From: CAVZKK01 sp964573475
Lineage (GTDB): Archaea > Thermoproteota > Bathyarchaeia > Bathyarchaeales > Bathycorpusculaceae
DNA: 28,206 bases
NCBI GenBank assembly: GCA_964573475.1
Contig: CAZNJT010000009.1
Coordinates: forward strand, 1 to 28,206
Direction: 5' to 3'
The notes under the pieces: model-generated
Database searches by the model: none
Told to the model about the DNA's origin: nothing
Seen by the model: only the letters and a program-made list of their open reading frames with translations
Part shown: positions 7,338-16,096 of the stretch, one piece after another
Position numbering within the stretch: position 1 is the stretch's first letter
How the letters are laid out: each line of letters starts with the position of its first letter
Made by a program: the position numbers and the translations under genes

Positions 7338-7997
7338 TTATTTTCGAATCATTATGACTCTCACCTGGTCGCATGTGTCTTCGCATGCGTCTGCAATCAT
7401 TTCTATAGCTTCGAAGAGCTGGCTTACTAAAACTGCTACCCCGGCTTTAGGTAAGTCTTCTTTTCCAATCAGTGTTCTGGCTTTTTCGTGTATATCGTCA
7501 ACTTTTTCTTCTTCTCGTTCCACATCATCCGCAGCTTTGAGAGCTTCTTCAGGTTTCGTCATCATTTTATTCACGCATTTTTGAAGGGAAGCTACACATT
7601 CTTTAACGCTTTTAACCATTTCTACAAATTCATCTTTAATTGATCTAGGCACATGCTCCATTGGTATGGCTCCTAGTACACGTGTAGATTCTCTGCTCCA
7701 ATCTGCAACCATATCTACTCTCTTTACAAGATCCATTAAGTCTGCTCTGTCAACCGGTGAAAGTTCTCCTTTTGACACTTCGTCCATAACTTTTCTTCGC
7801 AATGCGTCTGCTTCTCTTTCGCTGCTTGCCACTCTTTCAATACATATGCGCATTTCCTTCTCTTCGCTTTTTATTGCTGCTCTTATTGCTTTTTCTAAAT
7901 CTTCAACGATTCCTGTTATCAAAGCTAGGTGTCGCTGTATGGTTGCTAACGCCTTTGTTTCCCTTCTCTTTTCAAACCATTTTATTAGTTCACTCAA
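7338..7997 (-). CDS. DUF47 / PhoU-like domain protein
   Basis: 219 residues, all-helical, the usual length for the DUF47 (TIGR00153) family related to PhoU. Typical elements are the start SELIKWFEKRRE, repeated acidic helices such as SSEREADALRRKV and DDVEREEEKVDDIHEKA, and the closing ADACEDTCDQVRVIMIRK. The E-x3-D-type positions (FEAIEMIADACEDTCD) are those that bind metal clusters in PhoU structures. In many archaea DUF47 sits beside a Pit phosphate transporter and is thought to regulate it. Here it follows an ABC importer ATPase, overlapping it by eight bases, which implies translational coupling and a role in controlling that importer. Starts at TTG (7995-7997) behind GGGAGGAG. Confidence 0.85.
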   Translation of the reverse strand: MSELIKWFEKRRETKALATIQRHLALITGIVEDLEKAIRAAIKSEEKEMRICIERVASSEREADALRRKVMDEVSKGELSPVDRADLMDLVKRVDMVADWSRESTRVLGAIPMEHVPRSIKDEFVEMVKSVKECVASLQKCVNKMMTKPEEALKAADDVEREEEKVDDIHEKARTLIGKEDLPKAGVAVLVSQLFEAIEMIADACEDTCDQVRVIMIRK

Positions 7998-9093
7998 CAG
8001 CTATCTCCTCCCTCAATCCCGCCTCCGGATATACAAACACATGTGCTCTTTCAGGTGGAAAACTCGCAGTAACCTTTTCCCCTGTATTAAACCATTCCTC
8101 AATTAAAGAAGGCTTAACAATCACTATTAAATCCTGATTTTCAAGTCTAATCTCATACCGCATGTTTGTTCCCTCAAAGGTTACTCTTTCTATTGTGCCT
8201 AAAATAGAGTTTTTATTCCTTTTTACTCCCTTTTCGACAATGAATGTTTCTGGTCTTACGGCTAAAATCAATCTTTCACCAATTTTTGCGCTTTCATCAA
8301 CCGTTTGAACTTTTATTTCGCCACGGAGCTCTATTATTGCTCCCTTACCACTTATGCTTGAAACGTAACCTTCTAGGAAATTTGATTCTCCTATAAAATG
8401 TGCCACAAACACGCTTTTCGGGTTCATGTAAAGCTCCTCTGGGGTTCCAACCTGCAAAACCTTTCCCTTCTTCATAACCGCGATTCTATCTGAAATTGCC
8501 ATGGCTTCAGATTGGTCGTGGGTTACATGCATAGCCGTTAAACCTAAATCCCTAACCATTTTTTTTATCTCGTATCTGAGTTCGTTTCTTACTTTTGCGT
8601 CTAACTGTCCCAATGGTTCGTCCAAAAGTAGTAATTTGGCTCCTGCAGCTAGGGCTCTTGCCACGGCTACTCTTTGCATCATTCCTCCACTTAACTCGCT
8701 TGGAAAAGCATCTAATCGCTCATGTAATTTAACCATCTCAAACACCTCATGCCCTATAGTCTTCGCCTTTTCCATGTCGAAGCCTTTCACCCGTGGACCA
8801 TAAATCACGTTATTCCAAGCGTTCATATGTGGGAACAATGCAAAAGTCTGGAAGACGAATCCTATGTCCCTATCTTCAGGCGGAACATTATTAACGAGCT
8901 TGTCTCCAATGTAAATTTCACCTTTATCAGGCTGAATTAACCCCGCAATAAGCCTCAGCAAAGTTGTTTTTCCACATCCGCTTGGACCAAGCAAAGAAAA
9001 ATATTCCTTATCATAAACATGGAGGTTTACATTATCCACAGCTACAATTTTTCCAAACTTTTTTGTAACGTTGACTATGCGAACGTCAGGCAT
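7990..9093 (-). CDS. ABC importer ATPase, Fbp/Pot/Cys type with TOBE domain
   Basis: 367 residues. Walker A GPSGCGKTT at 36-44, Q-loop in VFQTFALFPHM, signature LSGGMMQRVAVARALA, Walker B LLLLDEPLGQLD and His-loop VTHDQSEAM are all intact. Beyond about residue 235 is a TOBE-type regulatory domain (IGERLILAVRPETFIV and following), as in the ferric iron, spermidine, sulfate and thiamine importers. It supplies energy to the two-domain permease encoded upstream. The signature has MM where QQ is usual. ATG start, with GGAGG 11 bases upstream and an in-frame stop before it, so this start is secure. Substrate unknown because no binding protein is present nearby. Confidence 0.88.
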   Translation of the reverse strand: MPDVRIVNVTKKFGKIVAVDNVNLHVYDKEYFSLLGPSGCGKTTLLRLIAGLIQPDKGEIYIGDKLVNNVPPEDRDIGFVFQTFALFPHMNAWNNVIYGPRVKGFDMEKAKTIGHEVFEMVKLHERLDAFPSELSGGMMQRVAVARALAAGAKLLLLDEPLGQLDAKVRNELRYEIKKMVRDLGLTAMHVTHDQSEAMAISDRIAVMKKGKVLQVGTPEELYMNPKSVFVAHFIGESNFLEGYVSSISGKGAIIELRGEIKVQTVDESAKIGERLILAVRPETFIVEKGVKRNKNSILGTIERVTFEGTNMRYEIRLENQDLIVIVKPSLIEEWFNTGEKVTASFPPERAHVFVYPEAGLREEIAVE

Positions 9094-9108
9094 CTTTCAG
9101 GCTTCCTC

Positions 9109-9123
9109 CACATGTTGCATGTG
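9109..9123. promoter_or_regulatory. CACATG-TTG-CATGTG palindrome next to the ABC ATPase ribosome site
   Basis: Six-base arms separated by three bases, overlapping by one base the GGAGG Shine-Dalgarno (minus strand, 9105-9109) of the ATPase gene. In RNA it would fold into a small hairpin beside the ribosome site. It lies in the 76-base gap between the permease and ATPase genes, where a TATA-like TTTAATATA also occurs. Confidence 0.35.
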
Positions 9124-9169
9124 ATTTAGCAGAGTTACTGCATAAATTTTAGGCTGTATATTAAACATG

Positions 9170-10849
9170 CTAGTATCTTCCTTTTCCTCTAACAATAAGT
9201 CGTAAAGAAAGCAGAATTATGAAGGAGAACAATATCAGGAAGCCGCAGCCTAAACCAATTTCCAACGGTGTGGCGGGTATTTTCTGTTTGCCCAAGCGAG
9301 GTACCCAATCAACAAGGACAAGTGGCGCTGTCCGTAGTGTAGTAACCACCGCTGCTGTTGCACCAGTCTCGCTTATACTTCTGGTGAAAACCATTACAGC
9401 GCCTGAAAGTATAGAGTATTTGGTTAATGGCAGAATTATTGTTCTGAAAACCCCTAAAGGTTTAGCTCCAAGGGTTCTTGAGGCTTCTTCCAAGTCCACG
9501 CTTATTCTTTCAACTGCAGCAGACATTGACCTTACAAAATATGGATACGTGATTGCTAAGTGGGCAAAAATTAACAGCCAGATCTCGGGTATAAAGGCAA
9601 AGTTATTCCAGAAGAATTTGAGTGAGACCCCCAGGGCTATTGATGGAACTATTAACGGTATATTAACAAGAACATCCAAGATTGCTGATGATAAAGTTCC
9701 AAACCTTCTTCTTGCAACAATTATTGCCATTGGTAGACCTATAATAACGTTTAAGACTGTGACCACTGCTCCTAGAAGATATGAAAGGATGAGGCTTTGC
9801 CAATATTCTCCCCAAACACCTGCACCTGACAGCGATTTGGGCAGCGTGTCGGTGAAAATGGCTTCAAGTGCCGGAAGCGCAACGAAAAGGGATGGGATAA
9901 GTACTATTGCAAAAAAGATTAGGAGTGTGATGCTGTTTCTTGAGGTTGATGCTTTTGAGTAACTTAATTTTCTCTCGAATGTTGGCCAAACTTTTCTTAT
10001 GGGTAATTTTAGTCTTGGTCCGAGGATGCGGATTATTGCAAAAATTACGCATGAGATAGCTATAAGTATAAAGCTTGCGAAAACTATTGAACCTTCATAG
10101 GTAGCTTGGCTGACTTCTCCGACTAGAAAGTCGTTTTTCATGTTTTGTATGAAGACTGGTCCATTTTCGAAGACTCCAGCAACCATCATTGTGGCTCCGG
10201 TCTCTGAAATTGACCTTGAAAATGCAAGTATGAAAGCTGCTATTAATGAAGGTTTTAGAATTGATAATGTGACTGTTCTTGATGCTGTGAATGGCGACGC
10301 ACCGAGGGTCCTTGATGCTTGCTCATACTCCATCTTATAATCAAGCAAGGCTCCAACAACCACTCTCACCACAACCGGAAAAGAAAATGTGAAGTGGAGC
10401 AATATGACGAGGAGCCAACCAGGTGAAACAAGTGTATTTCCGAAAAGCGAAGATACTCCGCCTGGGTCACTCCAAAAAAGGAATAGCGAGTAGCCAAGGG
10501 CGGCTGTTGGCACAATGAATGGAATGTCGGAGAACGTGTCAAGGACGTTTAGCCATTTTGATTTTCCACGCGTGATGAGCCATGCCATCGGGATTCCAGT
10601 TACGATGTCTAAAGCGGAGACGAACAAGGCTACTGTGAAGGAGTTTTCAATTGCGCTCAGTGCGCGGGCCATGAGTTGTGGTTGGTTCAGAACCTGTTGC
10701 ATTGTGTTCCATTTGATTATTATTCCGAGTATTGGCGGCAACAGTATTAATGCAAAGAATATTATAACCGCGGTTAAGTATACTCCGCACTTGACAGACT
10801 TTTTTGATGAAAGCCTATCCAAAGCTTCTGTAATCTTAGGTTTATGCAA
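9170..10849 (-). CDS. Double-length ABC permease (ThiP/FbpB type, two fused transmembrane domains)
   Basis: 559 residues with about twelve membrane helices, made of two BPD_transp_1 domains in one chain. Each half carries the EAA coupling loop: EQASRTLGASPFTASRTV and EEASRTLGAKPLGVFRTI, contacting the ATPase. This fused layout is typical of iron(III), thiamine and related importers, compared with single-domain permeases of about 280 residues. Translation starts at TTG (10847-10849) after CGGAG; the AT box at 10881-10890 fits as promoter. It is the first gene of the run permease, ATPase, DUF47, eL22. No solute-binding protein gene lies beside it, which is odd for an importer. DUF47 as partner hints at phosphate or another anion, but the permease type does not support Pst. 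Confidence 0.88.
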   Translation of the reverse strand: MHKPKITEALDRLSSKKSVKCGVYLTAVIIFFALILLPPILGIIIKWNTMQQVLNQPQLMARALSAIENSFTVALFVSALDIVTGIPMAWLITRGKSKWLNVLDTFSDIPFIVPTAALGYSLFLFWSDPGGVSSLFGNTLVSPGWLLVILLHFTFSFPVVVRVVVGALLDYKMEYEQASRTLGASPFTASRTVTLSILKPSLIAAFILAFSRSISETGATMMVAGVFENGPVFIQNMKNDFLVGEVSQATYEGSIVFASFILIAISCVIFAIIRILGPRLKLPIRKVWPTFERKLSYSKASTSRNSITLLIFFAIVLIPSLFVALPALEAIFTDTLPKSLSGAGVWGEYWQSLILSYLLGAVVTVLNVIIGLPMAIIVARRRFGTLSSAILDVLVNIPLIVPSIALGVSLKFFWNNFAFIPEIWLLIFAHLAITYPYFVRSMSAAVERISVDLEEASRTLGAKPLGVFRTIILPLTKYSILSGAVMVFTRSISETGATAAVVTTLRTAPLVLVDWVPRLGKQKIPATPLEIGLGCGFLILFSFIILLSLRLIVRGKGRY

Positions 10850-10880
10850 TTATTTCTCCGCCTGAGCTTCACTCCCACAA

Positions 10881-10890
10881 CTTTAAATTT
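10881..10890 (-). promoter_or_regulatory. TATA box of the permease operon
   Basis: The minus strand reads AAATTTAAAG with AAATAA just upstream as a BRE-like element. A start about 25 bases on falls near 10860, just before the TTG start at 10849. Confidence 0.5.
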
Positions 10891-11080
10891 TATTTCTTTT
10901 CTCATTCGTGTTTTTAGCTGATAAATTTTCCTTACAAGAAGGTGTCAGTTCGCCCGTCGAGTCATATCACTGCCTAGGCTCTATTGACTCTCTGCTTCAT
11001 CATCCTAAAGAAATGAGAAGCGCAACAAAACTTAAGGCTTTTGTGCTTAAAACTAGTAAGCTGAGCAGCAAGGTGAAATT

Positions 11081-11602
11081 ATGGATGTTTTGAAGGCTGT
11101 TAAAGGGAGAAGAAGCATAAGAGCTTTTAAAAGTGATGATGTTTCACCAAAAATTGTTGAAAAACTCCTTGACGCGGCAATTTGGGCGCCTTCTGCCGGA
11201 AACATTCAACCATGGGAATTCATAGTTGTTCGAAAACCAGAAATCAAAAGCGCTTTAGCAGAAGCAGCCTTAGACCAAACTTTCATCGAAGAAGCTCCCG
11301 TCGTGATAGTTGTTTGTGCAAATAAGAATCGGTCTTCTCAGAGATATGGCGTCCGTGGCAGAACCTTATATTGTTTACAAGACACGGCTGCGGCAATACA
11401 GAACATTTTGTTGATTGCTTATTCCCTTGGGTTAGGCACATGCTGGGTTGGTGCTTTCAGAGAAGAAGAAGCAAGAAAAATTCTGAAAATTCCTCAAAGG
11501 ATAAAACCAGTAGCTATAGTTCCAGTCGGTTATCCAGCGGAGACTCCTCTGCCACGAAATAGAAGACCTATAAATCAACTAGTTCATTACGAGATCTTCT
11601 AG
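11081..11602 (+). CDS. Nitroreductase-family FMN oxidoreductase
   Basis: 173 residues, the normal size of the small nitroreductase family, flavoproteins that transfer electrons from NAD(P)H to nitro groups, quinones or enones. FMN-binding features are visible: GRRSIRAFKSDDV near the N-terminus, the helix AAIWAPSAGNIQPWEFIVV, DTAAAIQNILLIAYSLGLGTCWVG in the core, and VPVGYPAETP near the end. The start is ATG 11081 behind AAGGTGAAATT. It is transcribed away from the permease operon and stands alone; the next gene is convergent. The physiological substrate cannot be told. Confidence 0.88.
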   Translation: MDVLKAVKGRRSIRAFKSDDVSPKIVEKLLDAAIWAPSAGNIQPWEFIVVRKPEIKSALAEAALDQTFIEEAPVVIVVCANKNRSSQRYGVRGRTLYCLQDTAAAIQNILLIAYSLGLGTCWVGAFREEEARKILKIPQRIKPVAIVPVGYPAETPLPRNRRPINQLVHYEIF

Positions 11603-11727
11603 ATGGGATTTCTAAGAAAATGTGCAGTTATTATCTAGGGCGAACTTACGTAGCCAGATGTAAAGGAGTTCTTGGCAGTGCATGATGTGGTTGTTGTGCC
11701 TGTGGGTGAGTGGTTGGAAGTTTTGGT

Positions 11728-13515
11728 TTAGTGTGGCCATTTTTTTCCGTAGTTGATGCATACTGTTGTTACGTCGTAGATGTCGATTATTCCGTACGGT
11801 TCAGCTATGTCTGCAGGCGGATACCAGTTTGGGTCTCCCGGTTTGGAATTATATGCGATGCAGACTGTTGTTACGTCGTAGATGTCGACTTGGCAGTCGC
11901 AGTTTATGTCGCCCATAAGAAATGGCTGCGGATACATCAGTGGATAATTGTCTTGATTGTATTCGTCAATTATGTAGGGTGTGTCGCCTATTCCGTCTCC
12001 ATCTGAGTCTGTGCCGTTGTAGTCACTCCAATAATTGCCACCAGAAGGATAACCACCATCCCAAACAGTATTAACTCCTGTTCCGTTTACTTGTTGGATA
12101 TTATTGATGAAGTTGTTATGGTAAACAGTATGGTTATTGGATGCACCGCCGAGAGAGATGCCGTATATACAGTTCGTTACGGTGTTGCCCGTGATATTGC
12201 TGCCAATAGCATTTCTACTAAGTATACCGTACGTGCAGTTTGCTATCCAATTTCCCAAAACTGTGGCGTTGCATTGGTAAACGGAGTGATAACTACATTT
12301 ACAAAATTCGATGCCTGCATAGCAGTACATCACTCGGTTGCCTATGATTTTTGCATTTCCACTACAAACCATGAAGAGACCCGGACCATCATTGTATTGG
12401 ATATCATTACCCATGATTACATTGTCGAAACAGCGACCACCCCAGTCGTCCATAAAAATTCCAATTCGATTGTGTGATATCGTGTTATTGACAATCCTGT
12501 TAAAGTTGGAATCAAAATAGAACCAGATGCCTGGGCCGTAATTCTGTGTTACCAGATTTTCGCTGAATGTGTTATTATCAGAACCCATTATAAACACGCC
12601 GATACCATAAACATGAACGCAAAGGGTTATTATGTTGTTGCTGATAATGCAGCCACTAGAACCATACATTTCAAGTCCTTCGCCATAAGCTCCCCCAGTC
12701 CCACTCTTTATTGTAAACCTTCTGAACTGAACGTTGTTTGCGCTTATCTCAACGTGACCGTCTATGATCGTCCCGCTGGGGCTTTCGCCAACAAGATTCA
12801 AAGACTTGTTTATGTTCACAGTTTCATAGTAAGTTCCATTTGAAACCAGAATTGTGTCTCCTTCGTCTGCTTTGTCAATTGCTTCTTGTATCGTCGCATA
12901 CATGTACGGCACAGTGGAAGGAGCGTACACTTTTATCGTAAAATTCTCGTAACCGAACAGTATCGGGGGACCGGGTAACCCGGGGGATGCGAGTTTGATT
13001 TCCAAAAACTTGATTGCAGTTACATTCACATAACCGCAATCTAAGGGTTGTTTTATCAATCTTAAAGTGACTATGCAGAAAGTTCCGTTTCCAAAGAAGG
13101 GCCATGCAGGAGCATTTGATGAATACGCCATCCACAAAACGGAAGTACCGGAGTCATATTGATTTCTGACAGCCGTGCATGGCGCATAGAGTATTCCTGC
13201 GTATGGGCTTGGCGATACTGGCACTTGTGACGTGTTCCATGGGACAGTTGTTTGGTGGCTTACATAAGCGAAATATGTGGTGTTTATGTACATTTTTATA
13301 TCGAAACAATAAAGGTCTTCAACGTTTTCAATGGTTATTGCAATCTTCAACTCCCGTCCAATTACGCGTCCCGGGCCAATCTGACTTTTGTCAGCTACTC
13401 CTCTTATTATTGCATCGGGATTGGAATAGACAGAAACATGCGCTACATTCAGTGCCAAAGCTGAGCATATCAAAAGCGTTAGCAACAATATTCCACAGAC
13501 TCTTCTCTTTGACAA
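11728..13515 (-). CDS. Secreted cohesin-like / beta-helix (NosD-type) / dockerin protein
   Basis: 595 residues from the preferred TTG start at 13513-13515, which sits three bases after AGGAGAAAGG exactly as in the sister dockerin genes; a farther ATG at 13545 would bury the signal peptide and has no ribosome site. Signal peptide about 1-26 (RRVCGILLLTLLICSALAL). Residues 33-198 resemble a cohesin beta-sandwich. Residues 202-530 form a right-handed parallel beta-helix with NosD/PbH1 repeats, for example IQEAIDKADEGDTILVSNG, then coils of the type NRIVNNTISHNRIGIF, closing with the calcium-type loop DSDGDGIGDTPYIID. The dockerin occupies 535-595 with two VDIYDVT/IDIYDVT repeats; the first loop DINCDCQVDIYD has Cys where Gly is usual. 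Presumably extracellular; glycan binding or degradation is possible, but no catalytic residues are identifiable. Confidence 0.82.
   Translation of the reverse strand: MSKRRVCGILLLTLLICSALALNVAHVSVYSNPDAIIRGVADKSQIGPGRVIGRELKIAITIENVEDLYCFDIKMYINTTYFAYVSHQTTVPWNTSQVPVSPSPYAGILYAPCTAVRNQYDSGTSVLWMAYSSNAPAWPFFGNGTFCIVTLRLIKQPLDCGYVNVTAIKFLEIKLASPGLPGPPILFGYENFTIKVYAPSTVPYMYATIQEAIDKADEGDTILVSNGTYYETVNINKSLNLVGESPSGTIIDGHVEISANNVQFRRFTIKSGTGGAYGEGLEMYGSSGCIISNNIITLCVHVYGIGVFIMGSDNNTFSENLVTQNYGPGIWFYFDSNFNRIVNNTISHNRIGIFMDDWGGRCFDNVIMGNDIQYNDGPGLFMVCSGNAKIIGNRVMYCYAGIEFCKCSYHSVYQCNATVLGNWIANCTYGILSRNAIGSNITGNTVTNCIYGISLGGASNNHTVYHNNFINNIQQVNGTGVNTVWDGGYPSGGNYWSDYNGTDSDGDGIGDTPYIIDEYNQDNYPLMYPQPFLMGDINCDCQVDIYDVTTVCIAYNSKPGDPNWYPPADIAEPYGIIDIYDVTTVCINYGKKWPH
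11765..11886 (-). repeat. Direct repeat of the dockerin-repeat coding sequence
   Basis: The 20-mer GTTGTTACGTCGTAGATGTC (plus-strand reading) occurs at 11765-11784 and 11867-11886, encoding the DIYDVTT cores of both dockerin repeats. The same 20-mer recurs at 26133-26152, and its last 17 bases at 26274-26290. Confidence 0.8.
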
Positions 13516-13518
13516 TTC

Positions 13519-13528
13519 CCTTTCTCCT
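13519..13528 (-). promoter_or_regulatory. Shine-Dalgarno deciding the TTG start at 13515
   Basis: The minus strand reads AGGAGAAAGG followed by GAA and TTG. Sequence and spacing equal those of the other two dockerin genes, which argues for TTG rather than the ATG 30 bases upstream as the start. Confidence 0.75.
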
Positions 13529-13681
13529 ACTAACAAATAGTTCAATCAATAAAATAACTCTTGCGGTGACATTTTCTATCATCGCCTATATTCTCGAGCA
13601 TTTCAAGTTGCACATAATGGCTTGAATTCGGATACAGTGTGTTTCATTTTGGAATCAGCTTTTTCTTGGCAAGCAAACCTC

Positions 13682-13718
13682 AGGAATGTCTTAACAGTTC
13701 TAGAGTAAGACAATTCCT
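13682..13718. repeat. Imperfect inverted repeat, 12-bp arms with one bulged base
   Basis: AGGAATGTCTTA (13682-13693) pairs with TAAGACAATTCCT (13706-13718) with a single extra A, across a 12-base loop. A second overlapping pairing, CTAGAG (13700-13705) with CTCTAG further on, is possible. It could be an operator or part of an untranslated RNA. Confidence 0.5.
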
Positions 13719-13861
13719 CAGACTTCCGAACTCTCTAGCAACGCTGCGGAACGAAAATGAGTAACGTTTCTGGGCAAAGAACCTGAAGCAGCAAGTTGCG
13801 AAATAACAAAACGCTGGGAGACCATGGAGTAGCATTAGAGTGCAATGCGCACGAAATGAAA

Positions 13862-13870
13862 TTTTAATAT
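13862..13870 (+). promoter_or_regulatory. DNA ligase promoter TATA box
   Basis: TTTTAATAT preceded by GAAATGAAA. The expected start near 13892 would give a very short leader before the TTG at 13905, containing GAGG as ribosome site. Confidence 0.5.
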
Positions 13871-13904
13871 CTTGCCTGCACATCTTAACTTGTGAGGCTA
13901 ATCA

Positions 13905-15668
13905 TTGAGATACGCTGTGATTGCGGAGGCTTACGAAAAAATCGAAGCCACAACCAAAAGACTGGAAATGACAGACCTTCTAGTCAATCTCCTAAAAAAC
14001 ACACCAAAAGAAATCATTGACAAAGCTGTATATCTAACTCAAGGCAGATTATATCCCGATTTTGTCAACCTCGAAATCGGTGTAGCCGAAAAACTCGCAA
14101 TAAAAGCCATAGCCCGTGCTTCAGGACGAAGCGAAAGCGAAATAGAAGAAGACTTGAAAACAACCGGAGACATTGGAGAAACAGCTCAGCGATTCATGGC
14201 TAAAAGAAGACAAGTAACTTTTTTCCAACAGCCCTTAACAGTTCAAAAGGTTTACGAAACCTTGGATAAAATGGCTAGGACTTCAGGCTCTGGGGCAGTT
14301 GATCTTAAAATGGCGCTTTTAGCCGGGCTCTTGGCTGGTGCAACTCCCAAAGAGGCCAAATACATCATGCGAACCGTTACTGGAAATTTGCGTTTAGGCA
14401 TTGCTGACATGACGGTTCTCGACGCTTTAGCCATAGCCTATGGTGGTGGAAAAGAAGCCCGCGAACTCGTAGAGCGAGCTTACAACATATCTTCGGACCT
14501 TGGAAGAGTTGCAAAAACCGTGGCTGAAAAAGGATTGAAAGGAATTAAGAAGTTTCAAGTTTTAGTAGGTGAACCCATAAGATCCATGCTAGCCGAAAGG
14601 CTATCCTCACCAGAGGAAATTTTAGAAAAGCTTGGCGGAAGATGCATAGCCGAATACAAATACGATGGTGAAAGGATACAAATTCACAAGAGAAGTGATG
14701 AAGTTGTTCTCTTTTCTAGACGATTAGAAAACATTTCTGATCAATACCCAGACGCTATTGAACTTCTCAAGAGACATGTAACAGCAAAAGATGCCATTTT
14801 AGAGGCGGAATGCGTTGCCATGGATCTTGAGACAGGGGAGATGCGCCCTTTCCAGGAGCTGATGCACCGCAGGCGCAAGTATGGAGTCAAAGAAGCTATG
14901 GAAGAGTATCCTGTTTCGCTTTTTATGTTTGATGCATTATATGTTGACAATGAAGACCTGACCTTAGAACCCTACCCTGTTAGGCGTCGGGGACTTGAAA
15001 AAACCATAAAAGAAAGTGGTAGAGTAAAAATTGCTAAATACATAATCACTAGCAACGCGCAAGAACTGGAAAAATTCTTTGAAGAAGCCATAGAAAATGG
15101 CTGTGAAGGCTTGGTTTGTAAGTCTATTGCAGAAGATTCGGTTTATCAAGCTGGGGCTAGAGGTTGGCTTTGGATAAAGTACAAGCGAGACTACAAAAGT
15201 GAGATGAAGGACACTGTGGATTTAGTTATTGTTGGAGCCTTTCATGGCAGAGGGAAAAGAGCGGGAGCTTATGGTGCCCTTCTCCTAGCGGCTTATAACC
15301 ATGAAACTGATACTTTTGAAACCGTTACTAAGTGTGGGACAGGATTTACGGATGAAGATTTAGCGAAACTGCCTAAAATGTTGCAGAAGAACGTCATACA
15401 GCATAAGCATCCAAGGGTTGATTCAATGGTTGAAGCGGATGTCTGGTTTGAACCTGTTGTAGTGATTGAAATTTTGGGAGCTGAGATAACGTTAAGCCCA
15501 ATTCACACATGTGCGATGAGCGCAATCCGTAAGAGAAGCGGCTTGGCCATTAGGTTTCCAAGGTTTACTGGAAAATATAGACTTGATAAATCAGCTGAAG
15601 ATGCAACCACTGTCACTGAAATATTGGAGATGTATCGTAGTCAGCTTAAAAGAATCGGTGAAACTTAA
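13905..15668 (+). CDS. lig: ATP-dependent DNA ligase (archaeal type)
   Basis: 587 residues, the usual length of archaeal replicative DNA ligase (family average near 560-600). The N-terminal helical DNA-binding domain (to about 220) starts RYAVIAEAYEKIEATTKRLE. The nucleotidyltransferase domain has motif I YKYDGERIQ with catalytic Lys252, motif III LFMFDALYV, motif IV EGLVCK and motif V WLWIKYKRDY. The OB-fold follows, with VVIEILGAEITLSP and GLAIRFPRF near the end. It seals nicks using ATP by way of a Lys-AMP intermediate, joining Okazaki fragments in replication and closing repair patches. The start is TTG at 13905 with GAGG eight bases upstream, matching the family N-terminus. Divergent from the dockerin gene. 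Confidence 0.95.
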   Translation: MRYAVIAEAYEKIEATTKRLEMTDLLVNLLKNTPKEIIDKAVYLTQGRLYPDFVNLEIGVAEKLAIKAIARASGRSESEIEEDLKTTGDIGETAQRFMAKRRQVTFFQQPLTVQKVYETLDKMARTSGSGAVDLKMALLAGLLAGATPKEAKYIMRTVTGNLRLGIADMTVLDALAIAYGGGKEARELVERAYNISSDLGRVAKTVAEKGLKGIKKFQVLVGEPIRSMLAERLSSPEEILEKLGGRCIAEYKYDGERIQIHKRSDEVVLFSRRLENISDQYPDAIELLKRHVTAKDAILEAECVAMDLETGEMRPFQELMHRRRKYGVKEAMEEYPVSLFMFDALYVDNEDLTLEPYPVRRRGLEKTIKESGRVKIAKYIITSNAQELEKFFEEAIENGCEGLVCKSIAEDSVYQAGARGWLWIKYKRDYKSEMKDTVDLVIVGAFHGRGKRAGAYGALLLAAYNHETDTFETVTKCGTGFTDEDLAKLPKMLQKNVIQHKHPRVDSMVEADVWFEPVVVIEILGAEITLSPIHTCAMSAIRKRSGLAIRFPRFTGKYRLDKSAEDATTVTEILEMYRSQLKRIGET

Positions 15669-15764
15669 GTTCAAAGAAATGACAGGTGTTTAGCAAACGC
15701 TTTAAGGCTTTGAAAGTTATGCTTCTCATTTTCTTTTTGGGGGGAGAGGAAGGAGAAAGAAGAG

Positions 15765-15787
15765 AAGGCGCCTGTTTTTTGACATTT
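15765..15787 (+). terminator. Oligo-T terminator after DNA ligase
   Basis: GGCGCC is followed by TG and six T, then ACATTTTT, about 110 bases after the ligase stop codon. Typical archaeal U-run termination is likely; the stem is short. Confidence 0.35.
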
Positions 15788-16062
15788 TTGCAAATATAGT
15801 GTCTCTTGCCCCCTTCCTTTATTTTTGTATTCGATATATAACATTTGTTGTCTTATTTTTCAGAACTTTTTGTGCAATTTTAGGGTTACATCTATGTGCA
15901 TCAAGTGATTCAACTTTTGTTTCCCACGTTGTTGAAAGTAGTGGATTTTTTGGCCTACTTTTTTTCTTTTTTATCTGTTTCTTTTTCATTTGATACATCA
16001 ACGCGCTCGCTTTTTTTGATAATAGAATTGGTTTTTTAGATACTCGAATTAAATTTCACAAA

Positions 16063-16070
16063 ATTTATAA
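16063..16070 (+). promoter_or_regulatory. TATA box of the 16153 dockerin gene
   Basis: ATTTATAA preceded by CACAAA. The start site is expected near 16093, so the transcript would begin right at the inverted repeat 16097-16121 and have a leader of about 60 bases. Confidence 0.55.
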
Positions 16071-16096
16071 GCGGTTTGAAACAATACTCTTCCTCA

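Larger units (their letters stand above)
13516..13904. other. Divergent intergenic region between the dockerin gene and DNA ligase
   Basis: About 390 bases without a convincing gene. It contains the Shine-Dalgarno of the dockerin gene (13519-13528), a long imperfect inverted repeat (13682-13718) and the ligase promoter (13862-13870). Confidence 0.55.

Noticed and set aside
9219..9962. 247-codon frame opposite the permease gene
   Set aside because: Fully antisense to a clear membrane permease; its sequence has no recognisable domain and is explained by codon structure of the real gene.
10908..11093. 61-codon frame before the nitroreductase
   Set aside because: Overlaps the nitroreductase start and has no support; the region is better explained as promoter and leader.
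13516..13545. Upstream ATG as the start of the 11728-13515 dockerin gene
   Set aside because: The codons between include the Shine-Dalgarno shared with the sister genes, and the extension would put charged residues before the signal peptide.
15799..15993. 64-codon hydrophobic frame after DNA ligase
   Set aside because: GTG start without ribosome site, content dominated by Phe codons from T-rich DNA, no resemblance to a real protein.
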